From the NCBI RefSeq assembly GCF_002899715.1, contig NZ_PPEK01000017.1:1-45029 (forward strand): a stretch of DNA of 45,029 nt. Reading direction: 5' to 3'. The translations under genes were made by a program, and so were the position numbers. The notes beneath the pieces are model-generated. The model saw only the letters and a list, made by a program, of their open reading frames with translations. It was not told the DNA's origin and searched no databases. Within the stretch, counting starts at the first letter, position 1. Each line of letters begins with the position of its first letter. This DNA comes from Enteroscipio rubneri (lineage in GTDB: Bacteria; Actinomycetota; Coriobacteriia; Coriobacteriales; Eggerthellaceae). Positions 1 to 7,381 of the stretch are shown piece by piece.

Positions 1-66
1 AAGTACGTGGCCGAGAGCGAGTGGGGCTCGAGGCGCTATCTGGACGTGACTCTGCTGGAGGGGTAG
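1..66 (+). CDS. C-terminal end of a protein cut by the window edge
   Basis: The first frame is open from base 1 to a TAG at 64-66 and encodes 21 residues ending in RRYLDVTLLEG. The codon use fits the coding sequence elsewhere in the window. The fragment is too short to assign a family. It points towards the minus-strand LysR gene, so the two genes are convergent. Confidence 0.45.
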   Translation, partial: KYVAESEWGSRRYLDVTLLEG

Positions 67-130
67 CCGCACCGGACGGCGGGCTTATGAGGCTGTCGGA
101 AAAGTGCGCAAGATTCTTGACGGTACCAAA

Positions 131-167
131 GAGCATTGTACGTACGAAATAGGTACGCTCAATGCTC
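131..167. terminator. Long imperfect stem-loop between convergent genes
   Basis: GAGCATTGTACGTAC (131-145) pairs with GTACGCTCAATGCTC (153-167) across a 7-base loop, with only two mismatches in 15 pairs. It lies between two 3' ends, so a terminator or mRNA-stabilising hairpin is the natural reading. No T-run follows on either strand, so intrinsic termination is uncertain. Confidence 0.4.
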
Positions 168-221
168 TGCGACGCGCATCGTACGTGCCAAACCGGCCTG
201 TTTTCTGGCAGTCCGAAGGAC

Positions 222-245
222 GATGCTTTAGCATGCTAAAGCATC
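222..245. repeat. Perfect 24-bp palindrome
   Basis: GATGCTTTAGCA (222-233) is followed directly by its exact reverse complement TGCTAAAGCATC (234-245). There is no loop, which suits a dimeric protein site better than an RNA hairpin. It lies in the 278-base gap between convergent genes, where no promoter is evident. The rest of the gap (67-344) holds only the stem-loop at 131-167. Confidence 0.5.
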
Positions 246-344
246 CCGACCACGTTCTGCGGCTACTTCTGCGTTCTGTACGTGCTCTGCATCCTGCGGC
301 TGCCCTTCGTTCTCGGCGCCTGGGTTCGAAGGCCGGTTGGCTAA

Positions 345-1340
345 TCATCGGCTGCGCCGAGGTTCGTCCTGCGGATGACGCGCCCGGGTTGCGCTCGATG
401 TGGAATGAGGCTCGCCATCCTCGCGCGCGGCGACGGTCGGGTTCTGCTTGATGATGGCGTGCAGCTCGTCGATGTAGCGCAGGAGAAGTGGACTCGGACG
501 ACGTTCGTTATGCATGATATAGCCTACTTGCATGGTCTCGTCGACGTCGAGCGGGATGCTCGCGATTCCCGACTGCATTTCGGCTGAAAGCACGCCGGTG
601 GATAGGGTATAGCCATTATGGCTGGTCAGCAGGTTGGTAAGCGTGCCTCGGTCTGAAATGCGGATGTTTCCTTTGTGCGGCAGGTAGCTGAGCGGCTCTT
701 CCGAATAATAGAACGAGTTGGCGGTGCCCTGCTCGAACGAGTAGCGTGGATAGCGTTCCAAGTCTTCAGGACGCAACAGCTTGGCTTGCGCGAGAGGGTG
801 CTGCTCGCCGACGAACACATGGGCCCGCGCGTCGAACAGAGGATTGTAGGCTACGTTTGCGTCCGCGAATGCCTTGTACAGCACGCGACGGTTGAAGTCG
901 TCGGTGTAGAGGATGCCTACCTCGCTGCGAAACGACCGCACGTCATCGATAATTGAGGCCGTCGTGCTCTCGCGCAGGATGAATTCGTAGTCGTCGTTCT
1001 CGCATGCCTCTACCACGTTGACGAAGGCTTGCACGCTGAATGCGTAGTGCTGTGTGGAAACGGCGAGTCGAAGGTGCGCGGCGTTCTTGTCCGCATAGCG
1101 GCTTTCCAGCATGTCGGCCTGCTCGATGACCTGGCGGGCGTAACCGAGAAGCTCGGTTCCGTCGTTCGTGAGCGTGACGCCTCGATTGCTTCGGGTGAAA
1201 ATGCCGATTCCCAGTTCTCGTTCGAGCTCTTTGATGGCGGTGGAAAGATTCGATTGCGAAGCGTACAGGTTCTGAGCTGCGGCGTTGATGGAGCCGTACT
1301 CGGCTATGGCGATGAGGTAGCGCAACTGCTGCAAGGTCAT
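345..1340 (-). CDS. LysR-family transcriptional regulator
   Basis: A 331-residue LysR-type regulator, the usual family length. The N-terminal winged helix-turn-helix is clear: LQQLRYLIAIAEYGSINAAA, then SQSNLSTAIKELERELG and a GVTLTNDG wing. A two-lobed effector-binding domain follows from about residue 90. The ATG at 1338-1340 was chosen because GGAAG lies just upstream and the family start MTLQQLRYL follows; upstream in-frame sequence looks non-coding. It is divergent from the CoA-ligase gene at 1757, the classic LysR/target arrangement, so it probably controls that gene. Its effector domain resembles the free-standing domain at 3279-3938. The ligand is unknown; an aromatic or other carboxylic acid is a guess from the neighbour. 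Confidence 0.9.
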   Translation of the reverse strand: MTLQQLRYLIAIAEYGSINAAAQNLYASQSNLSTAIKELERELGIGIFTRSNRGVTLTNDGTELLGYARQVIEQADMLESRYADKNAAHLRLAVSTQHYAFSVQAFVNVVEACENDDYEFILRESTTASIIDDVRSFRSEVGILYTDDFNRRVLYKAFADANVAYNPLFDARAHVFVGEQHPLAQAKLLRPEDLERYPRYSFEQGTANSFYYSEEPLSYLPHKGNIRISDRGTLTNLLTSHNGYTLSTGVLSAEMQSGIASIPLDVDETMQVGYIMHNERRPSPLLLRYIDELHAIIKQNPTVAAREDGEPHSTSSATRARHPQDEPRRSR

Positions 1341-1522
1341 GATGTCTTCCGTCCTGTCGTCCGAGCGACCGCAGCGGATCGATACTCTCGAGCGGCCGAT
1401 CCGAGTACCCTTAGCTTGCGGCCTTCTTCCTGTCATTGTACCGGGTTATAGTAAAGAACGATAGCGGCGCATCAAAACATCGAATGACCTGAGCGGTTGT
1501 GTTCAGCACGCGTTCGTGGTTT

Positions 1523-1540
1523 CATGCAATACGCTGCATG
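1523..1540. promoter_or_regulatory. Candidate LysR operator in the divergent region
   Basis: CATGCA and TGCATG are separated by six bases, a dyad of the T-N(11-12)-A kind bound by LysR proteins. It sits in the 416-base gap (1341-1756) between the divergent LysR and CoA-ligase genes. A TACAAT-like -10 for the LysR gene is visible on the minus strand near 1439. No gene was found in this gap. Confidence 0.4.
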
Positions 1541-1756
1541 TTCCGGAGGGCGGGCAGATGCGCCTGGGATAAGCAAACGTTCCACAGTGAATATCCGAAG
1601 ACTGAAATGCTCCGGCGTTTCAGCAGCGGCATCCGGACAAAGAACGAGCTTGACGAACAAGGCTGGCGAATGCAGGGCGATGCAAGAGGCGACGGCCGCC
1701 GGCCAACGTGGAGTGCGAAAACGGCGACGAAAAAGCATGACGAACAAGGAGCAACC

Positions 1757-3091
1757 ATGGCGAAAAACATCCCCTACGATCAGAAGTACTACGATCCGGA
1801 GATCGAATGCATGCCGCGGCCGGAACTTCAGGCGCTGCAACTGCAACGCCTGAAGGATATGGTGGCCTATGCATACGACAACACGGTGTACTACCAGCGC
1901 GCGTTCGACGAGGCCGGCGTGAAGCCCGCCGACATCCAGACGCTCGACGACATCGCGAAGTTCCCCTTCTGTGATAAGAAGACGGAGCGCGAGACGCAGC
2001 ATGTGGGAAGCTTCTTCGGCGAGATGTGCAGCGTGCCCGAAGAGGAGGTCATCTTCATGGCCACCTCATCAGGCTCGACGGGCGTCCCTACGGTCAGCCC
2101 CTTCACGCAGGAGGACTTCGACCTGTGGCAGGATACCGAGGCGCGCCTGTTCTGGCAGGCGGGCATGCGCCCGAACGACCGCTACGTGCACGGCCTGAAC
2201 TTCGCCCTGTACGTGGGCGGCCCCGACGTCATCGGCGCGCAGCGCCTGGGCGCGCTGGCCATCTGGGCGGGGGCCGTGCCGTCCGACCGCCTGCTGTTCG
2301 TGCTCCAGCAGTACCAGCCCACGGTCATCTGGACGTCGCCGTCCTACGCGTGGCACCTCGGCGAGATTGCGAAGCAGAAGGGTTTCGATCCGAAGGCGGA
2401 CTTCAACATCCACACCATCATCGTGGCCGGCGAGGCGGGCGGTTCCATCACGTCCACACGCGAGGCCATCGAGAACCTGTGGGGCGCGAAGGTCGTTGAC
2501 TTCTACGGCCTGTCCGACATCTACGGCGCGTGTGCGGCCGCCTGCGAGGCGCACGACGGCCTGCACATCGTGGAGGACCAGATCCTCGTGGAAACGGTGG
2601 ATCCGACGACCGGCAAGGTGCTGGCGCCGGGCGAGACGGGCGAGCTCGTGTACACGACGCTGTGCAAGAAGGCCCGCCCGATGATCCGCTTCCGTACGGG
2701 CGACATCGGCTACGTGAGCACCGACACCTGCGAATGCGGCCGCACGCTGGCCCGTATCCACGTGACAGGCCGCAAGGACGAGATGTTCATCGTGGGCGCC
2801 GTCAACGTGTTTCCCAGCGACATCGAGTACGTGGTGCGCGGCCTGGACGGCCTCACAGGCGAGTACTCCATCCGCGTGTACGAGAAGAACTTCACCTGCA
2901 AGTACGAGGTGTCCGTCGAGCGTTCGCTCGGCAGCGACGAGCCCTACGACGAGGTGGCGAGCCGCACCGAAGCTGCGCTCAAGGCGCACACGGGCGTGCG
3001 CCCGGCCAAGGTCATCGTGTATGATGCAGGTAAGCTGGGCACGTCGTCCGAACACAAGGCATCGCGCTTCATCGACGAGCGCTGTCAGTAG
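1757..3091 (+). CDS. Phenylacetate-CoA ligase family acyl-CoA synthetase (PaaK-like)
   Basis: A 444-residue member of the ANL (adenylate-forming) superfamily, PaaK type. It should activate a carboxylic acid with ATP to an acyl-adenylate and then to the CoA thioester in the cytoplasm. Visible motifs: N-terminal LQALQLQRLKDMVAYAYDN, the P-loop-like SSGSTGVPTV, VAGEAGG, DFYGLSDIYG, the RTGDIGY motif with its Asp, and TGRKDEMFIVGAVNVFP, the start of the mobile C-terminal domain. Length matches PaaK (about 430-440). ATG 1757 follows AAGGAG at good spacing. A carboxylate-activating enzyme near a 2-oxoacid:ferredoxin oxidoreductase suggests aryl- or acyl-CoA/2-oxoacid interconversion, but the substrate cannot be read from sequence. 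Confidence 0.87.
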   Translation: MAKNIPYDQKYYDPEIECMPRPELQALQLQRLKDMVAYAYDNTVYYQRAFDEAGVKPADIQTLDDIAKFPFCDKKTERETQHVGSFFGEMCSVPEEEVIFMATSSGSTGVPTVSPFTQEDFDLWQDTEARLFWQAGMRPNDRYVHGLNFALYVGGPDVIGAQRLGALAIWAGAVPSDRLLFVLQQYQPTVIWTSPSYAWHLGEIAKQKGFDPKADFNIHTIIVAGEAGGSITSTREAIENLWGAKVVDFYGLSDIYGACAAACEAHDGLHIVEDQILVETVDPTTGKVLAPGETGELVYTTLCKKARPMIRFRTGDIGYVSTDTCECGRTLARIHVTGRKDEMFIVGAVNVFPSDIEYVVRGLDGLTGEYSIRVYEKNFTCKYEVSVERSLGSDEPYDEVASRTEAALKAHTGVRPAKVIVYDAGKLGTSSEHKASRFIDERCQ

Positions 3092-3243
3092 GTTCCGCCG
3101 TTCTGCCGAACGGCGGAACGGCTCGACGCTGCGGCTTCGCGTGACGCTCGATCTCCGCACGCTGACGAAGACTCGCGTACCGAAGTACGCTTCGCCTTCG
3201 CCATCGCACGGATCTCGGGCACCACGCGAACCCTCGCTGACTT
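3092..3243 (+). repeat. Extragenic element, copy A
   Basis: Starts one base after the CoA-ligase stop with a perfect 12-bp stem (GTTCCGCCGTTC, loop tgcc). It then carries CGACGCTGCGGC at 3124-3135, a GCGTAC-CGAA-GTACGC hairpin at 3175-3190, and CCTCGCTGACTT at 3232-3243. Copy B after the next gene has the same order of hairpin and two 12-mers. The first hairpin may terminate the ligase transcript, although no T-run follows. Confidence 0.5.
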
Positions 3244-3278
3244 GTTTGGACCTATAGGATTACAAGAAGGGACCTCCT

Positions 3279-3938
3279 ATGACCACTGAAACTACCTTCG
3301 CCGTTTCTGGCCAGCATTATCTGTTCAACGTGCAGACATTCGCGCACACGGTGCTTGCCCTCGGTGGCGATTCCTTTCGCTATGCCTTGCGCGACCGCAC
3401 GACGCAGGGCGTCATTGACGACGTCGTGAGCGGGAAGAGCGAGCTGGGCGTGTTGTTCGAGACGTCGGCCACGGCCGACGAGGTGAACGCCGCGCTCGAC
3501 GCGGCGGGTCTCGAGTTCGTTGAGCTCATCCAGTCGGCTCCGCGCGTCGCGCTGCCGAAGAGCCACCCGATGGTGAACGCCGCTAGCTTGACGCTGGAGG
3601 ACATGGAGGATTTCCCGTACCTCTACTTCGAGCAGGACGAGGACTCGCCGGTCGCCTTTGCCGAGGAGGCGCTCGCCAGCGTGCCGCGCGCCAAGAGCAT
3701 CGCGTGCACTGACCGTGCGTCGCTGTCCGAGCTTATCGTGGCGCTCAACGGCTACACGGTGACCAGCGGCATCCTCGTGGGCATCTCCGACGGCGCGGGC
3801 CTCAACACCGTGCCGCTCGACACCGACGTGAAGCTGCATCTCGGCTACGTGGTGCGCAAGGGCGAAGCGCTCAGCGACATCGGCCAACGCTTCGTCGACA
3901 CCCTCAAGAAGAACCTCGTGAGGTACGCGCGGTTCTAG
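3279..3938 (+). CDS. Stand-alone LysR effector-binding domain, no helix-turn-helix
   Basis: A 219-residue protein matching only the effector-binding half of LysR regulators. It is visibly related to the LysR protein at 345-1340: FAVSGQHYLFNVQTFAHTV here against LAVSTQHYAFSVQAFVNVV there, and VIDDVVSGKSELGVLF against IIDDVRSFRSEVGILY. The ATG at 3279 is preceded by AGAAGG at normal spacing. Only 187 bases separate it from the ligase gene and they are filled by a repeat element, so no lost HTH exon is hidden there. No signal peptide is seen. It may bind the same ligand as the full LysR and modulate it by titration or heterodimerisation; this is inference. A solute-binding role is less likely without an export signal. 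Confidence 0.85.
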   Translation: MTTETTFAVSGQHYLFNVQTFAHTVLALGGDSFRYALRDRTTQGVIDDVVSGKSELGVLFETSATADEVNAALDAAGLEFVELIQSAPRVALPKSHPMVNAASLTLEDMEDFPYLYFEQDEDSPVAFAEEALASVPRAKSIACTDRASLSELIVALNGYTVTSGILVGISDGAGLNTVPLDTDVKLHLGYVVRKGEALSDIGQRFVDTLKKNLVRYARF

Positions 3939-3940
3939 GG

Positions 3941-4000
3941 GTTCCGGCGATCGGCCGACCACCGGAATGAAGCCGACGCTGCGGCCGGCCTCGCTGACTT
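3941..4000 (+). repeat. Extragenic element, copy B
   Basis: An imperfect hairpin beginning GTTCCGG and closing CCGGAA (3941-3966) is followed by CGACGCTGCGGC (3974-3985) and CCTCGCTGACTT (3989-4000). Both 12-mers occur in the same order in copy A (3092-3243), where they are about 96 bases apart instead of 3. The copy sits between two convergent genes. Confidence 0.45.
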
Positions 4001-4040
4001 ACTACGCCAATCGGGACGCCTTCTCGGTCGATCCCGCAAC

Positions 4041-5867
4041 TTACTGCGGCTGCGGGTTCTCGTCGTCGGGGGCGCTCAGGGCGCTGAAAGGCTCTTCGGA
4101 GCGGGCACGGGCCTTGGCATGGGCGGCTGCGCGGGCGGGGGACATGGAGCGCGTCGTTGCTGCGTCTTCGACCTCCAGCTCGGCCTTGATCGCGCGGACG
4201 CGCACCTTCTCGTGGGCAGCGGCGCGCGCCGCTGCCGTCGCGCCGGAACCACGGACGCCGATCGGGCTGCTGACTCCCGCCGCCGCGTCTTCGGTCTCCT
4301 TCGAGAACCCGAGTCGGATGCCGATGTACTCGCTCACCAGCAGCACCAGCAGGATGCACATGACAATGAGGTAGCCGATGACCGCGCCCGGCAGCCCCGT
4401 GAAGTTCACCAGCAGAAGCGGCACGAACAGCGAGAACCCGAACGTGATGATGTAAAGCCTCGTCACGGCCCGCTGCCGCCGCAGCACGGTGATGACCTGG
4501 TACAAAAAGTCGATGGCCGCCGTTACGCCGCCCGCGGCAATCATGATGAACAGGAGGCCACGGAACTGCTCGAAGTCCAGTCCGTACAGGAAGCTCATGA
4601 TGGGAATGCCGATCCAACCCATGACGAGCGCCGTCGCGCCCGTGTACGCTACGATCACGCCCATGATGGCAACGATGATGAGGTCGAACTTCCCCCGTTT
4701 GGCGGGGTCGTTCCACGCTTCGGCCATGCGCACCAGAAGCGGCTTGTAGATGAGCCCGATGGTGAGCAGGATGCCCTGCGCGGGGAAGTACAGCGCGTTG
4801 AAGTACAGCTGGTTGTCGTAGCTGAGCACGCCCTCCATGACGAACTTCGGCATGTTGTCGATGAGCGCGTACAGGAACAGTGCCAAGAACAGCGGAAAGC
4901 AGTTTTTAAACAGCATGGTCACGCTCGAGGGGCTCACGCGGCGAGATTTCGGCGTTTCGAACAGCGCAAGCGGGAAGGTGAGCACCACGAATGTGACGAT
5001 TGCCGCCACGGCCATGACGATGCAGGCTACGGCGAGATTGTGCGTGACGAGCAGGGCGAGCGAGAACACCACGAGCACCACGATAGAGCGGAACGCCTGC
5101 GAAATGCCGGCGAGGTACAGCTTGTCCACCTGCTGCAGGCGGCCTTCGTACACGTCGGCCAGTCCATCGACCATCTTGTACATGTACACGCCCAGACTGA
5201 TGGTGAACATGTCGCTGGCATATCCGCGGATCGAACAATACGCGAAACCGACTGCTACCATGATGGCGCAGGTGATCCAGCGATTCAGCTGGTAGTCGGA
5301 GAACGAATGCCGCTCGTCCAAATCCGACACCTGGTAGGTTCGCACGCCGTAGTTCGCCAGGTACATGAGCAGCATGCCGGTGACGAACGCCATGGAGAAC
5401 ATACCGGCCTGCTCAACGCCCACCAGCTGCGTGACCACGACGGTGAGGATGGGAAACACCATGCCCCAGGCCCCGATGCCGATGGAGTTCCACACGTAGT
5501 CGCGCGTGGTGCGATGCGCGGCGTACTGCTCCTCCTGGGCGGCCAGTGATCGCTCCGACACGGCGCCGAGCAGGCGGTTGCACCAGTGGTTTACCTGTCG
5601 AGTGATGAAGTTGGGCTTGCGGGGTTTCTTGGTGGCCTCGTCCTGGCGGGCGCGCGCGGATGCGCCGAGGAAGGGCGTGGTGTCCGAAGGGGAGGCGGAT
5701 GCGTGGGCGCCGTGTCCGCGCGCGGACTGCGCATCGTCCTCGGACGTGCGGACATGGCGCGCGGAGAGGCCGCGATCGGCCGGGCGCGGGTCGCGCATCT
5801 CGGCTCGTCCGTTCTCGCGCGCATGACTGCGGGGTTTGGTGGCTGGATCCTTCTCAAGACGTCTCAT
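4041..5867 (-). CDS. Polysaccharide/lipid flippase-like membrane protein (MOP superfamily)
   Basis: A 608-residue protein with a hydrophilic N-terminus of about 120 residues, some 12-14 hydrophobic segments, and a charged C-terminal tail of about 80 residues. The core resembles Wzx-type oligosaccharide flippases and related lipopolysaccharide biosynthesis membrane proteins (for example NSIGIGAWGMVFPILTVVVT and YFNALYFPAQGILLTIGL). It would move lipid-linked sugars or a similar amphiphile across the membrane. The tail holds two copies of an ARAAAHxKxRxR repeat. The start is uncertain: ATG 5867 has GGAG only two bases upstream, and a later Met at residue 24 is possible. No glycosyltransferases are adjacent, so the cargo is unknown. 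Convergent with the LysR-domain gene. Confidence 0.7.
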   Translation of the reverse strand: MRRLEKDPATKPRSHARENGRAEMRDPRPADRGLSARHVRTSEDDAQSARGHGAHASASPSDTTPFLGASARARQDEATKKPRKPNFITRQVNHWCNRLLGAVSERSLAAQEEQYAAHRTTRDYVWNSIGIGAWGMVFPILTVVVTQLVGVEQAGMFSMAFVTGMLLMYLANYGVRTYQVSDLDERHSFSDYQLNRWITCAIMVAVGFAYCSIRGYASDMFTISLGVYMYKMVDGLADVYEGRLQQVDKLYLAGISQAFRSIVVLVVFSLALLVTHNLAVACIVMAVAAIVTFVVLTFPLALFETPKSRRVSPSSVTMLFKNCFPLFLALFLYALIDNMPKFVMEGVLSYDNQLYFNALYFPAQGILLTIGLIYKPLLVRMAEAWNDPAKRGKFDLIIVAIMGVIVAYTGATALVMGWIGIPIMSFLYGLDFEQFRGLLFIMIAAGGVTAAIDFLYQVITVLRRQRAVTRLYIITFGFSLFVPLLLVNFTGLPGAVIGYLIVMCILLVLLVSEYIGIRLGFSKETEDAAAGVSSPIGVRGSGATAAARAAAHEKVRVRAIKAELEVEDAATTRSMSPARAAAHAKARARSEEPFSALSAPDDENPQPQ

Positions 5868-6196
5868 AGCTCCGAATTATAGTTCATCGTCCGCGCTATT
5901 CCCGATATCCACAGCAGCATCAAACGCGGTTTTCGACGCGCTCCTCGAAGCTGATTGGCAGGTTGATTCGTGTGCATTGCCATGGTGGAAGACTTGCGCG
6001 CCAAAGGGAGTAGAAACGCGCTCGAATTTGCTCGCATCGGCTCGCGCTCAGGTCTCTTGGCGCTCGAATGCCTGTGCGATCCAGACCGCTTGCCGTCGGC
6101 AGGGTTCTGCGAGCTTCGCGCCAGGCTTCGCGAGGCTATTCTGCGCCGGAGCGCTATACTTGCAGGGATATTATCAAGGGCGTACGGGAGAAGCTC
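5868..6196. promoter_or_regulatory. Divergent intergenic region with por promoter
   Basis: This 329-base gap separates the divergent flippase and por operons. A TATACT box preceded by GC lies at 6155-6160, 37 bases before the por start, and is the likely -10. No convincing -35 is seen. No gene or RNA was recognised in the rest. Confidence 0.35.
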
Positions 6197-7381
6197 ATGA
6201 TCGAAGTACTCTGGCATGGCCGAGGGGGGCAGGGCGCGTTTACGGCAGCGCGCCTGCTCGGCGCGGCGGCATCGTTGATAGATGGGAGGCACGCGCTCGC
6301 GTTTCCTTCGTTCGGACCCGAGCGACGCGGCGCGCCCATGCGCGCATTCACGAAGTTGGCCGATGAGCCCATTGGCGATCGGAGCGCTGTTGCGCGGGCT
6401 GACTACGTGGTGTATCTGGACGATACCCTGCTCGGTGATGAGTGGGCCGACGAGCTTAAACCCGGCGGTCTCGTGCTTGTGAACAGCGTGCTCGCTTTTC
6501 ACGACCCTCGCATCCTGTCTATCGATGCCGACGGCATGTCCGCCGCCGTCCTCGGGCGGCCCATTCCCAACACGGTGTTCCTGGGGGCGATTTCGGCCTT
6601 GTGCGAGCACGTGAGAGCCGAGGATGTGAAGGAGGCCATACGTCAGTACATGCCACCCAAGCTGCATGCGAAGAACATATCCCTCGTGGATGCGGCGCGC
6701 GAACTGGTGGAGCGGCTCAGCTGCGACGGCGCGTTCGGCAGCGCGTGCTCCGAGGCGGATGGCGCGCCGCATGCAGGAGCGGCCGATTCCGAGCGCTCGG
6801 AAAGTGCAGCTGCGGAATCCGTTGATCGAACCATCGACCGCTTCGTCGCTCTCGCGGGTGCTCCGCAGCCGCCGCGACCGGACGGTTGCGCCATTCCTAC
6901 GCTGCGCTGCGATGAGCTGCAACCTGAGAAGTATGCGCGCTCGACATGCTATGAAGCAGGCTTCCTCGTTGCGAAGAACGCCGGGTGGCGCAACGTCCGC
7001 CCCGTGGTGGATCGCGTTGCGTGCACCGGTTGTTTGGAGTGCTATATGCACTGCCCGGATGGAACGATTTACAAGGTTGATGCGGACTTCGACGATGCCG
7101 TTGGAGCGAGCACAGGCGCAGATGCAACCGAGGTGGACGGTGCGAAACCGAAACGGCGACGGCCGGCGCTTGTGGCGGTGGACTACGATTTCTGCAAAGG
7201 ATGCGGCGTGTGTGCGAAGGTATGCCGTTTCGAGGCGATCGCCATGGTATCCGAGCGAGAGGCGCTTGCCTCTGAGCGCACAGCTGATGCGCCGACTGCT
7301 GTCGAAGGCTCTGCCGCGACTGCGGGAATCGCGTTTGCATCGAACGCAAGCGAGCAAGCGAAGGGGGCGGATGCCCGATGA
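6197..7381 (+). CDS. 2-oxoacid:ferredoxin oxidoreductase, fused gamma-delta subunit
   Basis: A 394-residue fusion. Residues 1 to about 180 are the gamma domain (WHGRGGQGAFTAARLLGAAA, FPSFGPERRGAP), followed by a low-complexity linker. The delta-type ferredoxin domain has two CX2CX2CX3C motifs, CTGCLECYMHCPDG and CKGCGVCAKVC, for two [4Fe-4S] clusters. Between the clusters is a charged insert of about 25 residues. With the next two genes it forms a CoA-dependent oxidoreductase that decarboxylates a 2-oxoacid to acyl-CoA and reduces ferredoxin, or runs in reverse. ATG 6197 follows GGGAGAAG. Its stop overlaps the alpha-subunit start (ATGA), which implies translational coupling. The substrate could be pyruvate or an aryl/branched 2-oxoacid. 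Confidence 0.9.
   Translation: MIEVLWHGRGGQGAFTAARLLGAAASLIDGRHALAFPSFGPERRGAPMRAFTKLADEPIGDRSAVARADYVVYLDDTLLGDEWADELKPGGLVLVNSVLAFHDPRILSIDADGMSAAVLGRPIPNTVFLGAISALCEHVRAEDVKEAIRQYMPPKLHAKNISLVDAARELVERLSCDGAFGSACSEADGAPHAGAADSERSESAAAESVDRTIDRFVALAGAPQPPRPDGCAIPTLRCDELQPEKYARSTCYEAGFLVAKNAGWRNVRPVVDRVACTGCLECYMHCPDGTIYKVDADFDDAVGASTGADATEVDGAKPKRRRPALVAVDYDFCKGCGVCAKVCRFEAIAMVSEREALASERTADAPTAVEGSAATAGIAFASNASEQAKGADAR

Noticed and set aside
1499-1756. N-terminal extension of the CoA ligase to 1499
   Set aside because: The extra residues do not fit PaaK proteins, the stretch has a LysR-type dyad, and ATG 1757 has a strong ribosome site.
4119-5549. 476-residue plus-strand frame opposite the flippase gene
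   Set aside because: It is His/Arg/Asp-rich low-complexity sequence; the minus strand has clear membrane helices.
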